Of a DNA stretch of 64,000 bases, positions 27,874 through 37,358 are shown piece by piece. The translations under genes and the position numbers were made by a program. The stretch is taken from positions 3,558,501 through 3,622,500 of the forward strand of contig NZ_CP035282.1 of NCBI RefSeq assembly GCF_004103715.1, written 5' to 3'. The DNA comes from Acidilutibacter cellobiosedens (GTDB lineage: Bacteria > Bacillota > Clostridia > Tissierellales > Acidilutibacteraceae). The stretch's first letter is position 1. Every line of letters begins with the position of its first letter. The notes beneath the pieces are model-generated. The model had not been told where the DNA came from. It worked only from the letters and a program-made list of their open reading frames with translations, and made no database searches.

Positions 27874-28535
27874 AACGAATCCTCCATTCTATACCCAATG
27901 CCTCTTATTGTTTTAATACAAGTAGGATTATTCAGTTTTTCCCGCAGGCGTTTCATGGTAACTGTAAGAGTATTGTCATTAACAAAGTTCCCTTCTGTAT
28001 CCCACAATTTATTTAATAGCTGTGAGCGGGTCAAGGTCTGATTTTTATTTTCCAGCAAGACAGTGAGAAGGCGGTATTCCCTGGCAGTGAGCCCAATTTC
28101 CTTTCCGTTACAGAAAACTTTGGTTTTGTCCTTATGTACTATAATGTTCCCACAGCCCAGCACGGATTGATTGATAACTTTTGTTCTTCGCAAGACCGCC
28201 TTGATTCGAGACAACAATATGGAAAGCTGAAAAGGCTTGACAATGTAATCATCGGCACCCATATCAAGACCTTCTACAATATCTTTCTCTTCATCCCGAA
28301 CAGTCAAAAAAATAATCGGTATATCCCTCTGTGCTTTTGCATAGTGACAAAATTCACTGCCGGTTCCGTCCGGTAAATTCCAATCTAAAAGAACTAAGGA
28401 AATGGAATCTGATAATTTCTTCTTACCTTCTTCAAGGTTCAGAGCGCATACAGGCTTAAATCCGTTTTTATACAGTGCCGTTTGTAATGCAAACTGAATG
28501 GTTTCATCATCTTCTATAATTAATATTTTTTTCAA
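27870..28535 (-). CDS. OmpR-family response regulator
   Basis: Receiver domain with acidic pair EDDE, phosphoacceptor Asp in LVLLDWNLPDG, Thr in IFLTVRDEEKD and Lys in VKPFQ, then an OmpR winged helix (GLTAREYRLLTVLLENKNQT). The frame is open from an ATG at 28559, but the protein family starts with K-K-I-L-I-I-E-D, so the TTG at 28535, preceded by GGGGGTG, is the likelier start. First gene of the four-gene exporter operon; no dyad operator was evident by eye upstream. Confidence 0.9.
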   Translation of the reverse strand: MKKILIIEDDETIQFALQTALYKNGFKPVCALNLEEGKKKLSDSISLVLLDWNLPDGTGSEFCHYAKAQRDIPIIFLTVRDEEKDIVEGLDMGADDYIVKPFQLSILLSRIKAVLRRTKVINQSVLGCGNIIVHKDKTKVFCNGKEIGLTAREYRLLTVLLENKNQTLTRSQLLNKLWDTEGNFVNDNTLTVTMKRLREKLNNPTCIKTIRGIGYRMEDSL

Positions 28536-28780
28536 TCTTATAACACCCCCAGTCACCATAAATTTCTATTGGAAGTTCAGTTTTCAGACACTTGAATATC
28601 TTCTGTTGACTGAATGTTATACTCCCTGATTAAATCTGCAACGATATTCTTTTTCCCATAATACTTTTATTTTATCATAGAAATCTCTTATATATTTCAA
28701 TTTACAGCCTTATTTCACAGGCTCAAAATAATTCACTCCGCTTATTCCCAATATCCTATTTCATCAACCTTATGAATACC

Positions 28781-29179
28781 CTATAATAATTTCTTTCTTA
28801 ATAAAATTGCATTTGGTTCTTCCCAGCCTAATTTTTTATAGAAAGGAACAGCTGATTCTAAAGCATCTGCAATAATCAATTCACAATTATTACTCCGTAA
28901 AATATCTTCAACATGCTTAATGAGTTTCTTTCCAATTCCTTTAAAACGAGCTGATTCATAAACAGCAATTTTCGCTATATACCCCCTAAATCCAAAGTCA
29001 TACGCAAATATGCAACCTAATATGCAGCCGTCTTCTTCATATACAAACGAAAGAGAACCTGAAGATTTCAAAGCCTTATTTAATGTACCATCATCCCAAC
29101 ATTCGTGCCAAAAATAAGGTATAGATTGTATAATATGTTTTACTACCGGCAAATCCTCTTCATTCATTACCCTAATCAT
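28781..29179 (-). CDS. GNAT-family N-acetyltransferase
   Basis: About 132 residues: IRVMNEEDLPVVKHIIQSIP at the N-terminus, AVYESARFKGIGKKLIKHVE (acetyl-CoA loop) and IIADALESAVPFYKKLGWEE at the C-terminus. The frame opens at ATG 29194, but GGAGGGTGAGAAT lies directly before the ATG at 29179. Monocistronic; the substrate cannot be inferred. Confidence 0.88.
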   Translation of the reverse strand: MIRVMNEEDLPVVKHIIQSIPYFWHECWDDGTLNKALKSSGSLSFVYEEDGCILGCIFAYDFGFRGYIAKIAVYESARFKGIGKKLIKHVEDILRSNNCELIIADALESAVPFYKKLGWEEPNAILLRKKLL

Positions 29180-29421
29180 ATTCTCACCCTCCATACAATT
29201 TTTTAATATTGCTTAAATATCCGAAGGAATACTGTAAACTCCTCTTTTCAGATCCGATATCGCAAATAGTACTATTATTATATCAGTATACCAGATTCCT
29301 CCCATCAAAAACTTTTATTTCTTTTTCGACAACATTTTTAAGTATTATTTAAAAATTATGTTACTATAAAAATAATAAAGATTATTTATATTTAAGAAAT
29401 ATAATAAGGAGGGTGTCCCCT

Positions 29422-29889
29422 ATGAATGAATTTGATGCTGCTTGTGAACTGATACAAAAACAACTTGGTCATGACGTACAGATATCTTTAGCAACATGTA
29501 ATAAAAATAATGTAAGTGTACGTATCGTAGATGGATATTATAAAGATGGATGTATATATGTCGTAACTCACACATCATCCCATAAGATGAAGCAAATATC
29601 GCTCAATTCAAATGTAGCTGTCTGCAAAGATTTATTCCAAGGTATTGGAAAGGCTGAAAATTTAGGAAATCCAAAAGAAATAAAAAATCAGGAATTGGCA
29701 AAAGAACTTAGAGAAGTCTTTATCATTTTTTATGATCGTCATGTAGATGAAGACGATCCGGGGACTTGCATATTAAAAATTAATTTGACTGAAGCCGTTG
29801 TATTTGACGATAATAATAAATATTCCATTGATTATCTTAATAAGACCGCAAAAAGATATGACTTCCATAATGATATTATTACAATATAA
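29422..29889 (+). CDS. Pyridoxamine-5'-phosphate-oxidase-like FMN-binding split-barrel protein
   Basis: About 155 residues: ISLATCNKNNVSVRIVDGYY (residues ~22-41), IYVVTHTSSHKMKQISLNSN and VAVCKDLFQGIGKAENLGNP are the strand-loop pattern of the split-barrel flavin fold. AAGGAGGG at 29406-29412 is best spaced for ATG 29422 rather than the in-frame GTG at 29413. Most proteins of this type in Clostridia are of unknown substrate (flavin- or F420-dependent, or haem-related). A strong terminator follows. Confidence 0.85.
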   Translation: MNEFDAACELIQKQLGHDVQISLATCNKNNVSVRIVDGYYKDGCIYVVTHTSSHKMKQISLNSNVAVCKDLFQGIGKAENLGNPKEIKNQELAKELREVFIIFYDRHVDEDDPGTCILKINLTEAVVFDDNNKYSIDYLNKTAKRYDFHNDIITI

Positions 29890-29911
29890 TACATAACACA
29901 ATTATCATGCC

Positions 29912-29950
29912 AAAAAAACACGAGCACCTTAAAGGTACTCGTGTTTTTTG
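29912..29950 (+). terminator. Intrinsic terminator after the split-barrel gene
   Basis: AAACACGAG-C-ACCTT pairs with AAGGT-A-CTCGTGTTT; A- and T-runs on each side make it bidirectional. Confidence 0.85.
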
Positions 29951-30009
29951 TATTAACTCCGTTTACGTTATATGTCAGATTAATTTTCCCATTTAAACTC
30001 CAGTAAAAT

Positions 30010-30897
30010 TTACCATTCTATAACTTCTAAAAGAGGCATTCCCTCTCCTTTAGAAGAATCCGATTTTTTAAGTTCTTCGCTCTTTTCTTTCGTTTGCTCG
30101 AGAAGTTTTTCCTGTAATTCCAGACCATATTTATATTGAGAACTATAACCAATACCAAGCAGTGCCTTATCATATCGAGAGAAGGTCATCAAGGCAATCT
30201 CCCCATTTTCACCTATGATATCGATGGAAATAGTCGGGTCGTTACCGCTATAACCTTGCCCATTATATTCAGCCGACTTGACTGCACCGTGAACGACATT
30301 ATACTTCTTTGCCAGATCTTTTGCCAATATAACATATTCCTGGGGGTTTTTATCGAGATTTGCATCAAATGATACTGAAACATCTTCCTTCAGTGTTCTG
30401 CTGTAACCTATATCAAACAGTTCTCCGGTCACGGAGTCCACACAAAAATAATAGCTGCGCTCACCTTTAATCAGTACATCAGCATACCAATTTGAACGAG
30501 GAAGGTTCTCTGTAGGCAAGTGATAACCCATTTCAATTACCTGCCCTTCCAAATCCAAGCCAAATATTTTCCAAAGAGCTTTTGCTCCTATTTCTGCGGC
30601 ATCTTCCCTTGTCATGTCCTTATCGGTTGGTTTTTGATTACGGTAATACTCAAGATCAATTGGTTTTATCGTATAATTTGCTTTTTTGTAACCTTCCGGT
30701 AAGCTATTTTGTGCCGTATTGGACAAACTATCAGCATGAACCGTATAACTTGTAGGAATTAAATCTGTCTTCCCCATTTCATCCTTCACAGCTATCTGTG
30801 TAAATCCCTGAAATAAAAATGTGCTTATTCCGATAGTTACTATAGCTGACAATATAATCTTTTTGGATCTTTTTCCCTCCGACCTATCTTCTTTCAT
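30010..30897 (-). CDS. Membrane-anchored extracytoplasmic protein of unknown function
   Basis: 295 residues: basic N-terminus, one membrane segment (KIILSAIVTIGISTFLFQGF, residues ~13-32), then an extracytoplasmic domain in which MTREDAAEIGAKALWKIFGL, WYADVLIKGERSYYFCVDSV and TGELFDIGYSRTL resemble the strand-helix-strand unit of PepSY-like domains (residue blocks ~94-165). The C-terminus is a charged helix (LLEQTKEKSEELKKSDSSKG). It is the third gene after a response regulator and kinase on the same strand (79-base gap) and is probably expressed with them, perhaps as a modulator of the kinase. I do not recognise a named family. Confidence 0.75.
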   Translation of the reverse strand: MKEDRSEGKRSKKIILSAIVTIGISTFLFQGFTQIAVKDEMGKTDLIPTSYTVHADSLSNTAQNSLPEGYKKANYTIKPIDLEYYRNQKPTDKDMTREDAAEIGAKALWKIFGLDLEGQVIEMGYHLPTENLPRSNWYADVLIKGERSYYFCVDSVTGELFDIGYSRTLKEDVSVSFDANLDKNPQEYVILAKDLAKKYNVVHGAVKSAEYNGQGYSGNDPTISIDIIGENGEIALMTFSRYDKALLGIGYSSQYKYGLELQEKLLEQTKEKSEELKKSDSSKGEGMPLLEVIEW

Positions 30898-30975
30898 ATT
30901 AATCGCTCCTTTATAGTTTTATTTGTGATCACAATAAGTAGTATAAATGAACATAATTATAGAATAATTATCAAG

Positions 30976-32376
30976 TTATTTCGAAGTTGTAAAAGTTATT
31001 TTTGCTGTAGTTCCTTCTCCGGGGTGGCTGATGAATTTAAGCTCGGCATCGTGACATAAAGCAATCTGTTTACAAATGGCAAGACCTAACCCCGCCCCGT
31101 TATCCTTGTGATTTCGTGACTTCTCTGCCCGATAAAAAGGCTCTGTAATGTGGTTGAGTACTTCGGCCGTCATGCCTTTTCCGTCATCCCGGATACAAAT
31201 TATTTTCTTACCATTTTCTTCAGTAGCACGTATTATTATATGTCCTCCCTTACTGCACGCCTTTATCGCATTATCAATTAAATTTACAAGTAAACTTTCC
31301 AATAAACACGCATCCCCCCAAATAATATCTATTTCACAAATAAACTCTATTTTAATTTCTTTTTCTATAATCTTATTATGTAGGGTTGTCTTGACATATT
31401 GAAAAAGTCTTGATATTTCTTGTTCTTTCCACACTATCTGATCATTTTTGAGATTTGCCAGTTCAAGTAATTGACAAGCCATTGTTTGCATATGGCGGCT
31501 TTCCGACATAATATAATTTATTGCAAACAACCTATCGGATTCGGTCATAACGGCTTTTTGCATATATTCTGCATATCCATAGATTGCGGTCAAAGGTGTA
31601 CGGAGTTCATGAGCAAAATTATCAATAAACTGCTGCTTCTTTTCTGCCTCAGTGATAAGTTCTGTCATTTGATGCTGAATCTTCTCTGCCATGCTATTAA
31701 AACTTTGTGCCATTTCCGAAATTTCGTCATGACCGGATACCGGAAGTCTTGTTTCATACGCACCATCCGCTATACTTCGGGAAGTTTGAGATATCTGTGC
31801 AAGAGGTTCAAATATTCGATTAAACAGTAAAAGAAGACCTAAAGAAAGAAAACAGGAAAGAATGAATCCTATAATAAACAACATATTTTTCATTTGTTCC
31901 CATGAAGTAATTTCATCTGTCATATCATAAAGATAAATTATCGTATAAGAATCATAGGGATCAGGAAGCTTCCCCGAAACAATTACATAGGTACCGCCCT
32001 CTGATTTCTGTATCGAAACAATACGGTCTCCATTCTTCGGAGGTTCCAATAAATTGTCCTGTAATTCTATTTCAAATCGATTTGAATATACAAGACGGCT
32101 ATCCTTATAAAGTGCTAATCTGGCTTTTTTATTCTCAGACAGATAACTATAGGGTTGGAGCAGAGAATCCAAAGATCCTTCAATATTATTTCCCCGGCTT
32201 TCCACAGCATGAAAATCCTTTACAAGAGCAGATGTTATAAAATAATGTTCTCCTAAGCTTCTTTCTTTGGCACTATTGGCAGTATCTTTAAACGTAATGG
32301 CAGAAATCACTAATATCCCGAAATTAAAAGAAAACAGAAAAAGTATAAGTGTTGCTAAAAATGTACGGTATTTCAT
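30976..32376 (-). CDS. Sensor histidine kinase with HAMP domain
   Basis: 466 residues: N-terminal helix (FLATLILFLFSFNFGILVIS), extracytoplasmic sensor region of ~135 residues, second helix (FIIGFILSCFLSLGLLLLF, near 163-182), HAMP (FEPLAQISQTSRSIADGAYE), phosphoacceptor box FAHELRTPLTAIYGY (His near residue 258), N box NLIDNAIKACSKGG, G1 RDDGKGM and G2 GAGLGLAICKQ. It overlaps the regulator gene by 4 bases. The signal sensed is unknown. Confidence 0.92.
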   Translation of the reverse strand: MKYRTFLATLILFLFSFNFGILVISAITFKDTANSAKERSLGEHYFITSALVKDFHAVESRGNNIEGSLDSLLQPYSYLSENKKARLALYKDSRLVYSNRFEIELQDNLLEPPKNGDRIVSIQKSEGGTYVIVSGKLPDPYDSYTIIYLYDMTDEITSWEQMKNMLFIIGFILSCFLSLGLLLLFNRIFEPLAQISQTSRSIADGAYETRLPVSGHDEISEMAQSFNSMAEKIQHQMTELITEAEKKQQFIDNFAHELRTPLTAIYGYAEYMQKAVMTESDRLFAINYIMSESRHMQTMACQLLELANLKNDQIVWKEQEISRLFQYVKTTLHNKIIEKEIKIEFICEIDIIWGDACLLESLLVNLIDNAIKACSKGGHIIIRATEENGKKIICIRDDGKGMTAEVLNHITEPFYRAEKSRNHKDNGAGLGLAICKQIALCHDAELKFISHPGEGTTAKITFTTSK

Positions 32377-33026
32377 TGATTTACCTCCAAACGATAACCC
32401 AATTTATAGACGGTTTTTATTACATCATCCCACCCTAATTTTTTTCGCAGTTTCTGTATATGAACATCAACCGTTCGGGTATCACCTTCATAGTCGTAGC
32501 CCCATACAAGTTCCAATAATTTTTCTCTTGATAATGCAATATTACGGTTATTTACAAGTACCTCTAACAATTCATATTCTTTCGGGGTACATTCTATAGG
32601 TTGCCCCATATAAAATACTTGGTGGCTGTCAAAATCAACCCTCACATCTCTCAGTTCAAAGCAACTCCTGTTTTTTTGAGTTCGACGTAATACCGCTTCT
32701 ACACGAGCTAAGAGTTCCAACATTTCAAAAGGTTTCACCAGATAATCGTCAGCCCCCATTGAGAAACCTTTTATGCGGTCCGATAAACTACTCCGTGCTG
32801 TTAAGAAAATAGTGGGAACTTTATCTACTTTTTCAAAAACTTCGAATCCATCAAGTTCAGGTAACATAATATCTAAAATTATCAGGTCATAGGTATGATC
32901 TTGTATTTCAGAGACGGCAGTTTTCCCATCAAAAACAGAAGTACAGTGATGCCCTACGAGCTGCAAATTCCTTTTAATTAACTCATTGATTGATATTTCA
33001 TCCTCAACAATTAAAATTGATGCCAT
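32373..33026 (-). CDS. OmpR-family response regulator
   Basis: 217 residues: MASILIVEDEISINELIKRN at the start, phosphoacceptor Asp in LIILDIMLPELDGF, Thr in IFLTARSS, Lys in VKPFE, then winged helix (CTPKEYELLEVLVNNRNIAL, DVHIQKLRKKLGW). First gene of a three-gene unit with the kinase and the anchored extracytoplasmic protein. ATG has AAGGGGTGAATC upstream. Confidence 0.93.
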   Translation of the reverse strand: MASILIVEDEISINELIKRNLQLVGHHCTSVFDGKTAVSEIQDHTYDLIILDIMLPELDGFEVFEKVDKVPTIFLTARSSLSDRIKGFSMGADDYLVKPFEMLELLARVEAVLRRTQKNRSCFELRDVRVDFDSHQVFYMGQPIECTPKEYELLEVLVNNRNIALSREKLLELVWGYDYEGDTRTVDVHIQKLRKKLGWDDVIKTVYKLGYRLEVNQ

Positions 33027-33180
33027 AATGATTCACCCCTTTTTTAATATAACATCATTTTATTATAGAGTTGTAAAGTGAAAAGATAATTTTATTATAC
33101 CGAATATATGATATAATACATACACAGATTATTTATACAAATAGATACGATGTTGATATATTACAGACTCAAATAAAATT

Positions 33181-33209
33181 TTGAGAAAAGTTATTTTTTG
33201 GTTTATAAT
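33181..33209 (+). promoter_or_regulatory. Promoter of the PHP-helicase gene
   Basis: TTGAGA (33181-33186), 17-base spacer, TATAAT (33204-33209), 50 bases upstream of the ATG at 33259. Confidence 0.7.
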
Positions 33210-33258
33210 ATTTATAATATAAGTTAATTCAATTTGATAAGAATGTAGGTGTATTGTT

Positions 33259-36200
33259 ATGTTTATTGCTGATTTTCATATTCATTCAAAGTATTCAAGA
33301 GCAACAAGTAAAGAATGTATACCTGAAATTCTTGAAATGTGGTCACGACGTAAAGGTATCAATCTCCTTGGAACAGCGGATTTCACACATCCAGTTTGGC
33401 GTGAAGAATTAAAGGAAAAACTCACTCCTTCAGAAGAAGGTCTATATGTTCTTAAAGATGATTATCGCAAAGAAGATAATATTGGAGGAACAGATTTTAA
33501 GCCTCGATTCATTATATCTGGAGAAATCAGCTCAATATACAAAAAAAACGGAAAAGTGAGAAAAATCCACAATCTAATACTTCTCCCCGGATTGGAGGAA
33601 GCTGAATTAATATCTCATCGTCTCGAGGCCATAGGTAATCTACACTCTGATGGAAGACCCATATTAGGTCTTGATAGTAAGGATTTGCTTGAAATTGTAC
33701 TTGATATATGCCCGGAAGCCATATTTATTCCTGCCCATATATGGACTCCTCATTTTTCTTTATACGGTGAGTATTCAGGGTTTGATGATATAAGAGAATG
33801 TTTCAAAGATCTAACGGACAATATCTATGCTGTAGAAACGGGCCTTTCTTCAGATCCCCCCATGAACTGGCGTCTCTCTGCACTTGATAAATTTACTTTA
33901 GTTTCTAATTCAGATGCTCATTCTCCTGCTAATTTGGCCAGAGAAGCTAATATCTTTGATACGGACCTTTCTTATTCAAATATATCACAGGCTTTAAAGA
34001 ACCGAAATACAAAGGAATTTTATGGTACAATAGAATTTTTCCCAGAGGAAGGAAAATATCATTACGATGGACACAGAAATTGTAAAGTATGCTTAAAACC
34101 TGCAGAAACCGAAGCTTTATCGGGTATATGCCCAGTGTGTGGAGGTAGACTTACAGTAGGGGTACTTCATCGAGTTGAAGCCTTGGCAGACAGAGCTGAA
34201 GGGTTCGTCCCTCAGACAGCCAAACACTTTGAAAGCCTCGTTCCCCTTCGGGAAATAATTGCATCTTCATTAGGCTTTACTACTGCCAGCATTAAGGTAA
34301 AAAGAAGGTATGAAAATCTGATACAAACTTTAGGTACTGAATTATTCATCCTTCGGGAAGCATCCTTAAGCGATATAGAATTAGCTGCTGGACCTCATAT
34401 TGCAGAAGGTATTCGCAGGTTGCGAGCTGGGCAAGTGGAAATACATCCCGGTTACGATGGAAAATATGGACAAATTAATGTAATGAACAAGAATGAAATA
34501 AATCTAATTTCCGGCCAAATAAGCCTTTTTAAAAATGAAGATAATAATGACAGGAATAATGATAAAAATAACGATATTCAAAAACAATCTTTAATTAAAA
34601 AAGAAAGGGTTTCGGAACCTTACTCAGCAAGCTCTATTGAACCTCTTCCTTCCAGCAACCCTTACAGATTAAATCAAGAACAATGGGAAGATGTTTCATC
34701 GCCGGAACCTGTAATCGTAGTAATGGCTGGCCCCGGAACGGGAAAGACAAGAACATTGGTATACCGTATAGTATATCTAATTGAAAACTGCGGTATTTCT
34801 CCTTCAGAAATAACCGCCGTTACTTTTACCAATAAAGCTGCTAATGAGATGCGCAGTCGTTTAGAAAAACATTTTAAGAACAAAAACACAGTAAAAGCCA
34901 TGAATATAGGAACATTTCATTCCATATGTCTAAAAATTTTATCTGAAGAAAAAGGGAATGGAAAAACTACAATTATTGATGAATATAATTCAATTTCTAT
35001 AGTTGAAGATATACTGAAAAATCTTCAACTGAAGATCTCCCCACGGGATGCTATGAAGGAAATTTCTCTGATGAAAAGCGGAACAATTTCAGGAGAAGAA
35101 AATAAGAAAGAGCTTAAAATTCCATTGGAAGTATATGATTTATACTGTTCGCAGCTTAAACAGTATGATGTTATGGATTATGATGATATCCTTCTTGAAG
35201 CACTCAAAAAGTTTAAAAATACAAATTTAAGCAATTCTTTCTCCTATCTTTTAGTAGATGAGTTTCAAGATATTAATGAAATTCAGTACCGTTTAATTAA
35301 AGAATGGGCAAGTAATAATATCTTCGTCATAGGGGACCCCGAGCAATCAATTTATGGCTTTAGAGGTTCAGATTTTCGATATTTTGATATATTTAAAGAG
35401 AATTTTCCTCATGCCAAAAATATCAGGCTTACCCAAAATTATCGTTCGACTCCTGAGATCATACATTGTGCCAAATCGGTAATTTCCAAAAAAATAAAGG
35501 GGGAACCTTTTAGTTTTCTGGAATCCAAAAGAGAAAAAGGTACAAAAGTACGACTTCTAAAAACCAATAATGAATTTTCCGAAGCATTGTTTGTCGCTAA
35601 GGAGATTAACCGCATAGTGGGCGGTATTGATATGATAGATACACAGAAGATATCGGAAACTGACAGGAAGAATTCCAAAGTAAAAAATCCAAGAAGCTTT
35701 GCTGACATTGCCATATTATATCGTACTAATCACCAGGAGAATATTATAGAGCAGTGCCTTATAAAAGAAGGCATACCCTACGTAGTTGCAGGAAAAGATG
35801 AGTTTCTTTCAGAAAAGGAAGTTCGTGCCGTAATTGCTTTCTTCCAGTTTTTACTCAATCCAAAGGATATTTTTTCCTTAAAGACATACCTAAAAATATC
35901 AGGCATATATTCAACGGAATTAATTCAAGAAATACTAAAAAATTATGTTTCAGCTAAAAAGAATATACCGTCTCTTATTAAAATAATAGAAAAAGTTCAG
36001 CCGTCTGATGATTTAGTAAAATCTTGGAATTTTATTGAATTACTAAAGAAATATGAACCTTTACTCCATAAAGAAAAACCCGTGAAGCTAATAGATTCTT
36101 GGATTAATGATAATAACCTATCCGGCATAGATTGTCTAAAACTGCTCTTAAATACATCCGTCTTTCACAATAATATGTCCTCCTTTATTCAAACCCTTAT

Positions 36201-36579
36201 ATTAGGGCGTGAAAGTGATATAGTCCGTAGCAGCAGCAAGATTTATTCTTCTGATGCGGTTTCATTAATGACGATACATGGATCAAAGGGCCTTGAGTTT
36301 CCAGTTATATTCATATGTGGAGTAAACGATGGTCTGATTCCTCTGAAAAATTCCGGTCGTGACTTCAATTTAGATGAAGAAAGGCGACTTTTCTATGTAG
36401 GTATGACAAGGGCACAGGATGAACTTATCCTTATAACTTCCCATGATAGGCCGTCTCCCTTTATTTCCGATATACCTGAAGACTCCATTATAAAGGAGAA
36501 TACTTCCACAAACAAACACAGACTGTTTTTTGCAAGAGGAAATTCCTCACTTTTGCAAATTTTTTTCCTCACCCCATAG
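33259..36579 (+). CDS. EndoQ-like PHP nuclease fused to UvrD/PcrA-type helicase, C-terminus replaced by IS21 sequence
   Basis: Residues 1-~265 form a PHP domain of the EndoQ/COG1379 type: ADFHIHSKYSRATSKE, GTADFTHP, ISGEISSIYK, FIPAHIWTPHFSLYG and VSNSDAHSP carry the metal ligands. A four-cysteine zinc ribbon follows (CKVC ... CPVCGG, ~275-300), then GVLHRVEALADR. A low-complexity Asn/Asp-rich linker (~425-445) leads to a UvrD-type helicase: AGPGTGKTRT (~490), VDEFQDINE, GDPEQSIYGFRGSD, QNYRS, TIHGSKGLEF and RRLFYVGMTRAQDEL. EndoQ cleaves DNA 5' of deaminated bases. The native sequence stops at 36523; the codons up to 36579 are read from an inserted IS21. Removing the IS and one 7-bp repeat restores 1100 codons ending SKQLSIFDI. 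Confidence 0.9.
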   Translation: MFIADFHIHSKYSRATSKECIPEILEMWSRRKGINLLGTADFTHPVWREELKEKLTPSEEGLYVLKDDYRKEDNIGGTDFKPRFIISGEISSIYKKNGKVRKIHNLILLPGLEEAELISHRLEAIGNLHSDGRPILGLDSKDLLEIVLDICPEAIFIPAHIWTPHFSLYGEYSGFDDIRECFKDLTDNIYAVETGLSSDPPMNWRLSALDKFTLVSNSDAHSPANLAREANIFDTDLSYSNISQALKNRNTKEFYGTIEFFPEEGKYHYDGHRNCKVCLKPAETEALSGICPVCGGRLTVGVLHRVEALADRAEGFVPQTAKHFESLVPLREIIASSLGFTTASIKVKRRYENLIQTLGTELFILREASLSDIELAAGPHIAEGIRRLRAGQVEIHPGYDGKYGQINVMNKNEINLISGQISLFKNEDNNDRNNDKNNDIQKQSLIKKERVSEPYSASSIEPLPSSNPYRLNQEQWEDVSSPEPVIVVMAGPGTGKTRTLVYRIVYLIENCGISPSEITAVTFTNKAANEMRSRLEKHFKNKNTVKAMNIGTFHSICLKILSEEKGNGKTTIIDEYNSISIVEDILKNLQLKISPRDAMKEISLMKSGTISGEENKKELKIPLEVYDLYCSQLKQYDVMDYDDILLEALKKFKNTNLSNSFSYLLVDEFQDINEIQYRLIKEWASNNIFVIGDPEQSIYGFRGSDFRYFDIFKENFPHAKNIRLTQNYRSTPEIIHCAKSVISKKIKGEPFSFLESKREKGTKVRLLKTNNEFSEALFVAKEINRIVGGIDMIDTQKISETDRKNSKVKNPRSFADIAILYRTNHQENIIEQCLIKEGIPYVVAGKDEFLSEKEVRAVIAFFQFLLNPKDIFSLKTYLKISGIYSTELIQEILKNYVSAKKNIPSLIKIIEKVQPSDDLVKSWNFIELLKKYEPLLHKEKPVKLIDSWINDNNLSGIDCLKLLLNTSVFHNNMSSFIQTLILGRESDIVRSSSKIYSSDAVSLMTIHGSKGLEFPVIFICGVNDGLIPLKNSGRDFNLDEERRLFYVGMTRAQDELILITSHDRPSPFISDIPEDSIIKENTSTNKHRLFFARGNSSLLQIFFLTP
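36517..36523. repeat. Target-site duplication, left copy (CACAGAC)
   Basis: CACAGAC directly precedes the TG end of the IS21 and recurs at 39027-39033 directly after the CA end. Confidence 0.85.
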
Positions 36580-36632
36580 GTGGGGAATTTTTGATCATTG
36601 CAGCCATCTTTCAACTTTTTATTCTGCGGTTA

Positions 36633-37358
36633 CTAAGCCGAAATACTTGATTCTCTCATCCTGTTGCTCTCCCCGGGGAAAAGCAGCAGGTGACAGTGGT
36701 GTAAAACTCTATCCAGTATTGCGGCTGTCATATCTTTATCATAAAAAACATTTATCCATCTTGAAAATTCAATATTAGTGTTTATAATCAGTGTTCTTTG
36801 TTCATAGCATTCGGATATAAGTTCAAACAACAGCCGGGCTCCTGTTACATCAAGGGGTACATATCCCCATTCATCACATATAATCAGTTCCGCTTTCATA
36901 ATCTTTTTCATAAAACTGCTTAAGGTTCCTTCTTTCTTTGCTTCCGACAGTCTGTTAACTAATGCTGCCGTACGGTAAAAACGGGTTTCCATCCCTTTTT
37001 TACAAGCTTCTACTCCTAATGCTATGGATAAGTGAGTTTTCCCTGTACCTACATTTCCGTACATTATGATATTTGTTTTGCTTTCACAAAACTTTAACTC
37101 CTTTAAATACTCCGGTGTAACACCTGGAGGCAGGCTTATTTCATCAAACTTGAATCCGTTAAATGTTTTTATACTATAGAATCCTGCCTTGCTTATTAGT
37201 TTATCTATTCTTGCTGTTTTTCTGTGTTCTATTTCTTCCTGCAGTAGTTTAAGTAAAAATTCCTGATGATTTTCCCCTTCCGTTGTCTGTGCCTGTTCTG
37301 CCAGGTTTTGACTTAATCTGAGACGTTTACAGCATTCTCTGATTTCTTTATCTAACAT
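36633..37358 (-). CDS. istB: IS21 helper ATPase IstB
   Basis: 241 residues of the DnaA/DnaC-like IstB family: Walker A MYGNVGTGKTHLSIALG (residues ~100-113), Walker B ELIICDEWGYVPLD, and arginine-rich C-terminal part (DRVLHHCHLLLFPGESNRMR). It overlaps the end of istA by 7 bases, the usual IS21 arrangement. IstB is an AAA+ ATPase that regulates target choice and activates the IstA transposase. It appears intact. Confidence 0.92.
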   Translation of the reverse strand: MLDKEIRECCKRLRLSQNLAEQAQTTEGENHQEFLLKLLQEEIEHRKTARIDKLISKAGFYSIKTFNGFKFDEISLPPGVTPEYLKELKFCESKTNIIMYGNVGTGKTHLSIALGVEACKKGMETRFYRTAALVNRLSEAKKEGTLSSFMKKIMKAELIICDEWGYVPLDVTGARLLFELISECYEQRTLIINTNIEFSRWINVFYDKDMTAAILDRVLHHCHLLLFPGESNRMRESSISA

